Origin: Sulfuricaulis sp.
Lineage (GTDB): Bacteria; Pseudomonadota; Gammaproteobacteria; Acidiferrobacterales; Sulfurifustaceae
Length of the DNA stretch: 37,821 nt
Reading direction: 5' to 3'
NCBI GenBank assembly: GCA_024654125.1
Contig: JANLIC010000060.1
Location: 1 to 37,821, forward strand
Shown: piece by piece, positions 29,965-37,821 of the stretch
Layout: every line of letters starts with the position of its first letter
How positions within the stretch are numbered: position 1 is the stretch's first letter
Notes under the pieces: model-generated
Database searches by the model: none
Seen by the model: only the letters and a program-made list of their open reading frames with translations
Told to the model about the DNA's origin: nothing
Made by a program: the position numbers and the translations under genes

Positions 29965-30401
29965 TGCCAACCATCAAGACGGCCATCAACGTTGCCACGT
30001 CGGCGGAAATTGTTTGGCGTGTGCTGACTGATTTTAACGCCTATCCGCACTGGAACCCTTTCCTGGTTGCCGTCTACGGACCCCCGGTGCCGGACCAGCG
30101 ACTGAAAATCCAGGCGCGTTATTCGCGCGGAGAAACATCGCAGTTTTCGGTGCGTGTGGTAAAGGCAATCCCCGCTACTGAACTGCGCTGGCGCCGACGA
30201 CGCGTGCTCGAAGGGATCTTCGACCGCGAACAGGCATTTTTCATCATCCCGAACGGCATCAAAGGCGTGCGCTTCATCCAGCGCGAGCACTTCTCCGGCG
30301 TGCTGGCATCGCTGATAATGCCTTTTATTTCTAAAAAAACACTTAAGGCATTCAGCCTGATGAATTTGGCGTTGAAACGAACTGCCGAAGCGAAACGCTG
30401 A
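29964..30401 (+). CDS. SRPBCC-domain (START/polyketide cyclase-like) protein
   Basis: [28 protein letters not shown]-terminal signature; 145 aa; GTG start overlaps the parE stop. Confidence 0.85.
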   Translation: MPTIKTAINVATSAEIVWRVLTDFNAYPHWNPFLVAVYGPPVPDQRLKIQARYSRGETSQFSVRVVKAIPATELRWRRRRVLEGIFDREQAFFIIPNGIKGVRFIQREHFSGVLASLIMPFISKKTLKAFSLMNLALKRTAEAKR

Positions 30402-32734
30402 TGGCCAAGAAAACCTCCACCAAGGCAAACACCGTCGGTAAAAAGCATGCTGGCAAGCGCGGCAAGGCGCAACCCATCGCGCGTCCACGCGCCGTCTCGA
30501 TCGAGCGCCTGCCACTCGCGGCCTTCACCGAAAAGGCGTACCTGGATTATTCCATGTACGTCATTCTCGACCGCGCGCTGCCGCACATCGGCGACGGCCT
30601 CAAGCCGGTGCAGCGGCGAATCATCTACGCCATGTCGGAGTTGGGCCTCAACGCCGCCTCCAAGCACAAGAAATCGGCGCGCACCGTGGGCGACGTGCTC
30701 GGTAAGTTCCATCCGCACGGCGACACCGCCTGTTACGAGGCCATGGTGCTCATGGCCCAGCCGTTCAGTTACCGTTATCCGCTGATCGACGGCCAGGGCA
30801 ACTGGGGCTCACCCGACGATCCCAAGTCGTTTGCCGCCATGCGTTATACCGAGTCGCGACTCACGCGCTTCGCGCAGATCCTGCTGTCCGAGCTCGAACA
30901 TGGAACGGTCGAATGGACGCCCAATTTCGATGGCACGCTGCAGGAACCGAAGATCATGCCGGCACGCCTGCCGCACGTACTGCTGAACGGCACCACCGGC
31001 ATCGCCGTTGGCATGGCGACAGATATTCCGCCGCACAACGTACGCGAGGTAGCCGCCGCCTGTGTGCACCTGCTCGAGGAGCCGGACGCCAGCTTCAAGG
31101 ATTTGTTCAAGCACATCAAGGGTCCGGACTATCCGACCGAGGCTGAGATCATCACGCCGAAGAGTGAAATCCGCGCACTCTACGAAACTGGCAACGGATC
31201 GATCCGGGCGCGGGCCAAGTGGGAGCGCGAGGACGGCGATATCGTCATTACGGCACTGCCGTATCAGGTGTCGGGCTCCAAGGTGATCGAGCAGATCGCG
31301 CAGCAGATGCAACTGAAGAAGCTGCCCATGGTCGAGGACTTGCGCGACGAATCCGACCACGAAAATCCGACGCGACTGGTGATCGTGCCACGCTCCAACC
31401 GCATCGACCCGGTAGAACTGATGTCACATCTGTTCGCCACCACCGATCTCGAGCGCAGCTACCGCGTGAACCTGAACATGATCGGCCTCGACGGCCGTCC
31501 GCGGGTGTACAACCTCAAGGACCTTCTCAAGGAGTGGATCAAGTTCCGTATTGAGACGGTGCGCCGGCGGCTCACGCACCGTCTTGAGCGTGTTTCGGCT
31601 CGCCTGCACATTCTCGACGGTCTGCTGGTCGTATTTCTGAATCTTGACGAGGTCATACGCATCATTCGCAACGAGGAGGAGCCGAAGCCCAGGCTCATGA
31701 AGCGTTTCAAACTGACCGAGACGCAGGCGGAGGCGATTCTCGACACCCGGTTGCGGCATCTGGCCAAGCTCGAGGAGATGAAAATCCGCGGCGAACAGGA
31801 TGAGCTGACCCGGGAGCGCCATCACCTGGAAAAAATCCTCAAGTCGGCGCGCTTGCTGAAGCAACGGGTGTGCGATGAGATCATCGAAGATGCCAAGGAA
31901 TTCGGTGATGTGCGCCGCTCGCCGCTGGTCGAACGCGAGGCCGCGCAGCAAATCGATCAGACGGCGCTGCTGCCGACCGAACCGATTAGCGTGATCCTTT
32001 CCGAAAAAGGCTGGGTGCGCGCCGCCAAGGGACACGACATGGATCCGCGTACGCTCGATTACAAGGCCGGCGATAAATTTCATCAGGCGGCGCGCGGCAA
32101 GAGCAATCAGCCGGCGGTATTCATCGATTCCACCGGCCGGACTTATTCTCTGCCGGCGCACAAGCTGCCCTCGGCGCGCGGCCATGGCGAACCCTTGAGT
32201 TCCAGTCTCAATCCGCCGGCCGGTGCCACCTGGGCCGGAGTAATCATGGGTAACCCGGAGGATCTGATTTTGCTGGCCACCGATGCGGGCTATGGCTTTG
32301 TCGCGAAACTCGAGGAACTGGTATCCAACAAGAAGGCCGGCAAGGCGGTGCTCAAGACGACGAAAGGCGCGAAAGTGTTGTTGCCGCAGCCGGTCACTGA
32401 CATTAAAAAGGATTCTCTCGCGGCCGTCACGACCACCGGCCAGATGCTGGTGTTCAAGGTCAAGGATCTACCGCAGATGTCGAAAGGAAAGGGGAACAAG
32501 ATTCTGAATGTTCCCAAGGCAAAATTTACCAAAGGCGAGGAAGCCTTGGCCGGCGTGGTTGTTCTGGAAGCAGGCCAGCAACCGATAATCCACGCAACCA
32601 AAGGAGAACTCACCGTTTCGCTGGAGAAAATTGAACAATACGAGGGAGAACGCGCCCAAAGGGGATCGAAGCTGCCGAAAGGGTATCAGGAAGTAAAGGC
32701 CATCGAAGTCAGAAAAAAGCCTGCCGCGGCGTAA
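30401..32734 (+). CDS. parC: DNA topoisomerase IV subunit A
   Basis: [62 protein letters not shown] active-site Tyr region. Confidence 0.97.
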   Translation: MAKKTSTKANTVGKKHAGKRGKAQPIARPRAVSIERLPLAAFTEKAYLDYSMYVILDRALPHIGDGLKPVQRRIIYAMSELGLNAASKHKKSARTVGDVLGKFHPHGDTACYEAMVLMAQPFSYRYPLIDGQGNWGSPDDPKSFAAMRYTESRLTRFAQILLSELEHGTVEWTPNFDGTLQEPKIMPARLPHVLLNGTTGIAVGMATDIPPHNVREVAAACVHLLEEPDASFKDLFKHIKGPDYPTEAEIITPKSEIRALYETGNGSIRARAKWEREDGDIVITALPYQVSGSKVIEQIAQQMQLKKLPMVEDLRDESDHENPTRLVIVPRSNRIDPVELMSHLFATTDLERSYRVNLNMIGLDGRPRVYNLKDLLKEWIKFRIETVRRRLTHRLERVSARLHILDGLLVVFLNLDEVIRIIRNEEEPKPRLMKRFKLTETQAEAILDTRLRHLAKLEEMKIRGEQDELTRERHHLEKILKSARLLKQRVCDEIIEDAKEFGDVRRSPLVEREAAQQIDQTALLPTEPISVILSEKGWVRAAKGHDMDPRTLDYKAGDKFHQAARGKSNQPAVFIDSTGRTYSLPAHKLPSARGHGEPLSSSLNPPAGATWAGVIMGNPEDLILLATDAGYGFVAKLEELVSNKKAGKAVLKTTKGAKVLLPQPVTDIKKDSLAAVTTTGQMLVFKVKDLPQMSKGKGNKILNVPKAKFTKGEEALAGVVVLEAGQQPIIHATKGELTVSLEKIEQYEGERAQRGSKLPKGYQEVKAIEVRKKPAAA

Positions 32735-32788
32735 TCGATTTTGCATCCTGATCGATAATGTATGCAGGCTCGCTGGAGTCGCCCGGTC

Positions 32789-33151
32789 ATGAATAAAACT
32801 AGCCTCATCTTCGTCTACAATGCCGACAGCGGGTTCGTGAACAGCCTGCTCGACATCGGCCACAAGATCGTCTCGCCGCAGACCTATTCGTGCAATCTCT
32901 GCGCCATTACCCATTCGGCCTTCAGCATGCGTGATGAATGGAAAAAATTCGTCGCCGGGTTGGGCGTCTCGGTGGAATTCCTACACCGGGATGAATTGGC
33001 GCAGCATTATGGCCTGAGTGGCCTGAAGCTTCCGGTGATATTGCGGAAATCAGAAGGCAAGGTGAGCGAGTGGATCAGCCGGGACGAGATAAACCATTGC
33101 CAGTCCCTTGCGGAGCTGTCACATCTCGTGGAAAAGAAACTCAAGACGTGA
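32789..33151 (+). CDS. Hypothetical small protein with a CxxC motif (possible thioredoxin-like fold)
   Basis: 120 aa starting MNKTSLIFVYNADSGFVNSLLD; contains SCNLCAITH; compact ORF between parC and the DUF599 gene. Confidence 0.6.
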   Translation: MNKTSLIFVYNADSGFVNSLLDIGHKIVSPQTYSCNLCAITHSAFSMRDEWKKFVAGLGVSVEFLHRDELAQHYGLSGLKLPVILRKSEGKVSEWISRDEINHCQSLAELSHLVEKKLKT

Positions 33152-33186
33152 CACAGTGCGTTTCGAACGGCATTCAAGAGGGGCGC

Positions 33187-33861
33187 ATGTTCGATATACC
33201 TACCGCTGATATCCTTAGTCTGGCTTGGTTTATTTCCATCTGGGTGGGCTACACCTGGTATGCCGACCGCGGTGCCAGGCGCCAGCGCTCGCTGCGCGCC
33301 GTCATGCATGCGCACCGCGAAGCGTGGATGCGTCAGATGGTGTTACGCGACAACCGCGTCGCGGACGTTAATATTTTGCGTAATCTGTTACAGGGAGTGT
33401 CTTTCTTTGCCTCGACGACGCTGCTGATTCTGGCTGGATTGCTGGCAATACTCGGCGCCAGTGACCGCGGCATTGAAATCGTGCGCGCGCTGCCGTTCGC
33501 CGCCGGAACCACGCTGGGGCAATGGGAGCTTAAACTACTCGTGTTGGGCATCATCTTCGTATACGCGTTTTTCAAGTTCACCTGGGCATTGCGCCAATTT
33601 AATTATTGTTCGGTATTGATCGGAGCGACACCAAAATCCGCCGATGACGATTATGCACGGCGTGCCGCGGAGGTGAGCACCCATGCCTCGAAGGATTTCA
33701 ATCAGGGGTTGCGCGCCTATTATTTCAGTCTCGCCGCGCTTGGTTGGTTCGTGAACCCGGGGGTGTTTGTGGCTGCCACCACGCTGGTGACCTTGGTGTT
33801 GTACCTGCGCGAACATCATTCGGCTACCATGAAAATGCTACTGCCCGGCGGCATTGAATGA
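33187..33861 (+). CDS. DUF599-type membrane protein
   Basis: SLAWFISIWVGYTWYADR, MRQMVLRDNRVADVNILRNLLQGVSFFASTTLLILAGLLA; several TM segments. Confidence 0.78.
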   Translation: MFDIPTADILSLAWFISIWVGYTWYADRGARRQRSLRAVMHAHREAWMRQMVLRDNRVADVNILRNLLQGVSFFASTTLLILAGLLAILGASDRGIEIVRALPFAAGTTLGQWELKLLVLGIIFVYAFFKFTWALRQFNYCSVLIGATPKSADDDYARRAAEVSTHASKDFNQGLRAYYFSLAALGWFVNPGVFVAATTLVTLVLYLREHHSATMKMLLPGGIE

Positions 33862-33932
33862 ATGAGGAGCGGGTCCTAGGTGTACGGAAATGCTCCGCCC
33901 GGGAAGGAGTGAGCGGGTAGAATACGTGCCCT

Positions 33933-34721
33933 ATGCGTATTGCCGCGATCCTTGAATACGACGGCTCGAATTTTTCCGGCTGGCAGCGGCAGGATAAGGC
34001 ACGTTCGATCCAAGCCGTCGTGGAGGAGGCCTTGTCCCGGGTGGCCGACGAACCGATTCAGGTGACAGTCGCCGGACGCACGGACGCCGGCGTGCACGCG
34101 GCCGCTCAGGTAATTCACTTCGATACTGGCGCTGCGCGCAGCGCCTATTCCTGGGTGCGCGGCGCCAACAGCCATCTTCCTGCCGATGTGGTTTTCCTGT
34201 GGGCCGGTCCGGTGGAAGACGGTTTTCATGCGCGTTATTCCGCCACCGGCCGGCATTATCATTACGTCATTCTCAACCGCCCGGCGCGTCCGACCTACCT
34301 CGCGCGACGCGTCACGCATGACTACCGACCACTGGATACGGACAGAATGCAGCAAGGTGCGCGCTTTCTGGTTGGCGAACATGATTTCACTTCGTTTCGC
34401 GCCGCCGAGTGCCAGGCAAAAAATCCGGTGCGGGAATTGCGGTCATTGGAAGTTGCGCGTCAAGGCGAGTTCATTCATGTCCGTGTTCACGCCAATGCCT
34501 TCCTGCAGCATATGGTGCGCAATATCGCCGGCGTCCTGATGGCCATCGGCGCGGGCGAGCAGGAACCGGAATGGGCCAAGCAAGTGCTCGCGGCGCGCGA
34601 CCGCAAGGCCGGCGGAATCACCGCCGATGCTGACGGTCTTTACCTGGTATCAGTCACGTATCCGGCATCGGCGGGCCTGCCTGATCTGGCTCATGCCGTT
34701 TCATTTCCGGATATGAACTAA
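33933..34721 (+). CDS. truA: tRNA pseudouridine(38-40) synthase
   Basis: LEYDGSNFSGWQRQ, VAGRTDAGVHAAAQVIHF, NAFLQHMVRNIAGVL. Confidence 0.96.
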   Translation: MRIAAILEYDGSNFSGWQRQDKARSIQAVVEEALSRVADEPIQVTVAGRTDAGVHAAAQVIHFDTGAARSAYSWVRGANSHLPADVVFLWAGPVEDGFHARYSATGRHYHYVILNRPARPTYLARRVTHDYRPLDTDRMQQGARFLVGEHDFTSFRAAECQAKNPVRELRSLEVARQGEFIHVRVHANAFLQHMVRNIAGVLMAIGAGEQEPEWAKQVLAARDRKAGGITADADGLYLVSVTYPASAGLPDLAHAVSFPDMN

Positions 34722-34728
34722 TGGATCA

Positions 34729-35874
34729 ATGATGAATGCGCCCGTTGGGGCGTTGCAGGAGAACGGAAAAATGGAAAAGATATCCTGGCACGATCTGGGT
34801 TCAGTCGAAAAATTCCGGAATGCACCGGTCACGGAAGTCAGCGTGGGTAATACCAAACTCGCGGTTACCTGGCAGAACGGGAAATTCGGCGCGGTGTCGG
34901 GTATCTGTAATCACGCCGGTGGTCCGCTGGGGCAGGGGCAACTGGACGGTGAATATATTGTTTGTCCGTGGCATCACTGGAAATTCCACGGCCGCACCGG
35001 CCTGGGCGAACCCGGATACGAGGATGACGCGGTGCCGAGTCATGCCGTGAAGGAGGAGGGCGGTCATCTCTATGTGCAGCTGGAACCGCAGACACCGCGC
35101 CGCAAGAAACCGCATCCGCCCCATCCGCTTGAGCGACCGATCAAGCGCCGGCCGGGACCGATACGCGTGGTTGGCATTTCCGCGACCGCCATGGACCGCG
35201 ACCACCCGCGCTATTCAACTTCCGAGGCGCTGCTGCAAGTGGCACTCGATCATGCGACCACGGAACTCAAGTGCGAGACGCGCCTGATTCGGCTGGATCA
35301 ACTGCGTTTCCGCACATGTGAAGGTTACTATTCCAAAAGCGCACGCGCCTGCACCTGGCCGTGTTCCATCACGCAGATGGACCCGGAGGACCAGATGGAG
35401 CAGGTGTACGAGGCGCTGGTGCACTGGGCCGACGTGGCGCTGCTGGCCACGCCGATCCGCTGGGGTGCCTCGGGTTCGCTCTATTACAAGATGGCCGAGC
35501 GGCTCAATTGCGTGCAAAACCAGATCACCATCAACGACCGCGTGCTGATCCGCAACAAGGTCGCCGGTTTCATCATCATGGGCGGACAGGACAACGTGCA
35601 GGACGTTGCCGGGCACCTGCTCGGATTCTTTTCCGAACTCGGATTCCAGTTTCCACCCTTCCCCTACATCGCGCATTCGCGCGGCTGGTCGGCCGAGGAC
35701 ATGGAGCGCAATGTCCAGCACGTGCAGCACAGCGAGGAACTGCGTCGCGGCGCGCGCGAGTTGGTTCACCGCGAAGTGGAGTTCGCGCGTCTGATGCTTG
35801 ATCATTGCGCCGCGGTGGAAAAAACCGAGCGCGGCGGTCGCAAGGCCCATCGGCTGGATATCGAGAAGGTTTGA
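34729..35874 (+). CDS. Fusion of a Rieske [2Fe-2S] domain and an NAD(P)H-dependent FMN reductase/flavodoxin-like domain
   Basis: Rieske motif CNH-x16-CPWH (about residues 60-85), then VVGISATAMDRDHPRYSTSEALLQVALDHA and DVALLATPIRWGASGSLYYKMAERL. Confidence 0.88.
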   Translation: MMNAPVGALQENGKMEKISWHDLGSVEKFRNAPVTEVSVGNTKLAVTWQNGKFGAVSGICNHAGGPLGQGQLDGEYIVCPWHHWKFHGRTGLGEPGYEDDAVPSHAVKEEGGHLYVQLEPQTPRRKKPHPPHPLERPIKRRPGPIRVVGISATAMDRDHPRYSTSEALLQVALDHATTELKCETRLIRLDQLRFRTCEGYYSKSARACTWPCSITQMDPEDQMEQVYEALVHWADVALLATPIRWGASGSLYYKMAERLNCVQNQITINDRVLIRNKVAGFIIMGGQDNVQDVAGHLLGFFSELGFQFPPFPYIAHSRGWSAEDMERNVQHVQHSEELRRGARELVHREVEFARLMLDHCAAVEKTERGGRKAHRLDIEKV

Positions 35875-35893
35875 CCCGGAGACGGTCGGTTGG

Positions 35894-37108
35894 CTATTCC
35901 CGTAACAGCGTCCCGAGCGCGTAGCGGAGGCGGGTAGGGCCGTTGAGTTCAGCACGCTCGATCCACACCAGATGCAGGTTGCCTCCCGCCTCCAGCGTCA
36001 CGCTGGGATCCGTCTGCCATCCCGGCCCGGATGCCCCCGGAACGTTCATGTTCGAACTCCACCCGCCGCCTTCCGGCCAGGAAATCCAGATATCGGCATC
36101 GTCATCACGCGCGTCATCCCAGACAACGGCAACCCGGGATGACCGATCGCTGGCAATCGACGCGTGCCATTGCGCCGCACCGGTGGCGAAATCGTCCTGC
36201 ACCTTTTGATTCTTGCCAAAATGTCGGCCGTCGGTACTGAAACCGGCATAGACATCGTAGGCCTCCGTAAACGTTCTTTTGTCCAGCCAGGCGGCCGCCA
36301 CCCCGTGATCGCCGTAGGGGGCGAGGACGACCCGCATCACGCCCAACCCCTTGCCATACTTGGTGGTTAGCCGCGCCACTTGATCGTTGAGTATGGCGGG
36401 CGCCGCGAACCGTTTTGCATCCGGGCTGTGGCTGTGCATCAGCACGGTATGTCCGCCCCGGCGATCCTCCCAGGCGATGGTCACTCCCTTCGCATTGGCC
36501 ACGATGCTCGGATAGAGCTGATCCGCCGGCGGTGGGGCGAGATCTACGATCACGGGGGGCGAGGAATTAATGGTCCTTGTTTCGCTGTCCAGATGTAGTT
36601 GTGCCAGCCTGATTTGAGCAAAACGCGGATGGGGAGCCGCCCATATCGCATAAATGTTCCCGTTCTCCGAGACCGCGAGACTCGCATGGCGTGCCCCGCC
36701 CGGTGCGAGACGATGGGCGGGATCGAGGCCGGCAGGACCACCTGCTCGAACCCAGACTTCATCGTCCTGCTCCCAGGCCATGATGAAGCGCCCGGAACCG
36801 ATAGCGGCGATGACCGGCTCGTAGGCAACTTTGCCGCCACTGACCATGACGGGCTCGCTGAATTTCACGGACCCGGCCGGTTTGAAACCCACTTGGATTT
36901 GCGGCGAACCGGTGTGATTATCTTCCCAGATCACGGCAACCGTGCCGGCGGAGACGGCAATATTCTTGCGTCCGGCCGATTCGAGGTGATGGAACACGCC
37001 GGCCGCGGGCGCCGGCGAGACGTCGAGCGGCAGAGTAAACCTCCAGCCTTCCGCCGAAGCCACGGAGGAGAGAGAGCAAAATAATATAAGCCAGGTAATC
37101 CGGTTCAT
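35894..37108 (-). CDS. Secreted BNR/sialidase-like beta-propeller protein
   Basis: N-terminal signal peptide; repeated blades containing VAVIWEDNH, VTIAWEDRRGG, VAAAWLDKR, VAVVWDDARDDDADIWISW. Confidence 0.7.
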   Translation of the reverse strand: MNRITWLILFCSLSSVASAEGWRFTLPLDVSPAPAAGVFHHLESAGRKNIAVSAGTVAVIWEDNHTGSPQIQVGFKPAGSVKFSEPVMVSGGKVAYEPVIAAIGSGRFIMAWEQDDEVWVRAGGPAGLDPAHRLAPGGARHASLAVSENGNIYAIWAAPHPRFAQIRLAQLHLDSETRTINSSPPVIVDLAPPPADQLYPSIVANAKGVTIAWEDRRGGHTVLMHSHSPDAKRFAAPAILNDQVARLTTKYGKGLGVMRVVLAPYGDHGVAAAWLDKRTFTEAYDVYAGFSTDGRHFGKNQKVQDDFATGAAQWHASIASDRSSRVAVVWDDARDDDADIWISWPEGGGWSSNMNVPGASGPGWQTDPSVTLEAGGNLHLVWIERAELNGPTRLRYALGTLLRE

Positions 37109-37626
37109 TGGATTTCCGAGAGATACTGGCGGATGTCCTTCTTTTTGTAGATGCCGTCGTGCACGAAACGGTCAAAGGCCACGAGATCCTTCGCGGTCTG
37201 TCTGCCCGCAATCTTGAAAATCAACGCACCATCCTTCTCCAGGAACGCGAACAGGGGAGTGGCGAAGGCGTTGAAGCGTGCGCCCAGTTCCATTTCGGTA
37301 ATGCGCTCGCCGCTCGGCAGCGACAGCCGGCTTCCACTCTCGGCGTCGGCGTACACCAGTACGTAGTGCGCCGTGTAGCGCTTGCGGACCTCGGGGTCGG
37401 AGAAGGCTAGCTGGTTCGTGATGTCACACCAGGCGCAGCCGAACCGACCGAAGTACAGGAATAGCGGTTTGGATTCGGTCCGGGCGCGCTTCAACCCCTC
37501 ATCGAACGCCACAAAAGGATAATGTTCGGGCGGATCCGCCTGCAGGGGTGAGGCAAGACCTGCCGCCAGGCAGAGAATAAGCCCACAGGCAAGAGATCGG
37601 AGGTTACTATTCACGGGAAATCTCAC
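37105..37626 (-). CDS. Periplasmic thioredoxin-fold protein (CAWC active site)
   Basis: Signal peptide; PLFLYFGRFGCAWCDITNQLAFSDPEVRKRY...ARFNAFATPLFAFLEKDGALIFKIAGRQ; 4 bp overlap with the downstream propeller gene. Confidence 0.82.
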   Translation of the reverse strand: MRFPVNSNLRSLACGLILCLAAGLASPLQADPPEHYPFVAFDEGLKRARTESKPLFLYFGRFGCAWCDITNQLAFSDPEVRKRYTAHYVLVYADAESGSRLSLPSGERITEMELGARFNAFATPLFAFLEKDGALIFKIAGRQTAKDLVAFDRFVHDGIYKKKDIRQYLSEIQ

Positions 37627-37780
37627 GTCGGTTTATTGCCATAACGGGTATTTTCGGGAAAATCAACGCTAGTATACTGAAGGGTCCAAATTCCGGATAG
37701 CGCCATATCGGTGTCTGCCCGGATTTTTCTTTTCGAAGGATAATTCCCTCTGATAAGCTTCGCGACCTTCCGGAGAAACC

Positions 37781-37821
37781 ATGCGCACACGAGTCAAAAT
37801 CTGCGGCATCACCCGCATCGA
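37781..37821 (+). CDS. trpF: Phosphoribosylanthranilate isomerase, N-terminus only (truncated by window end)
   Basis: ATG at 37781 encodes MRTRVKICGITRI, the canonical TrpF N-terminus. Confidence 0.8.
   Translation, partial: MRTRVKICGITRI

Noticed and set aside
1-37821. CRISPR array, tRNA or rRNA genes, prophage or transposase genes
   Set aside because: No regularly spaced direct repeats, no tRNA/rRNA-like sequence and no integrase/transposase ORF recognised anywhere in the window

Overview
The window is a GC-rich proteobacterial (most likely gammaproteobacterial) chromosomal segment dominated by a nearly complete dcw (division/cell wall) cluster: murF-mraY-murD-ftsW-murG-murC-murB-ddl-ftsQ-ftsA-ftsZ-lpxC-(M23 peptidase)-secA-argJ. 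It is followed by a convergent coaE-pilD-pilC-pilB type IV pilus block. Next comes a compact accessory operon of rubrerythrin, an HdrD/GlpC-like Fe-S protein, an EncFtn-type ferritin-like protein and a DUF3501 protein. The remainder is a CNP1-like protein, parE-SRPBCC-parC, a small hypothetical, a DUF599 membrane protein, truA, a Rieske-flavodoxin fusion, a secreted beta-propeller/thioredoxin pair on the minus strand, and the first 41 bp of trpF. The most interesting candidates are: (i) the rubrerythrin/Fe-S/EncFtn/DUF3501 operon, which has no encapsulin shell gene in view and whose sigma70-like promoter is overlapped by a palindrome resembling a Fur/PerR-family operator; (ii) a GC-rich repeat at the murD/ftsW and ftsW/murG junctions (and probably before murF), where each copy encodes a mini-ORF joined to both neighbours by ATGA overlaps; (iii) a Rieske + NAD(P)H-FMN-reductase fusion; and (iv) several dispersed palindromic intergenic repeats. 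All assignments come from reading the sequence and recalling protein families; no database search was run.
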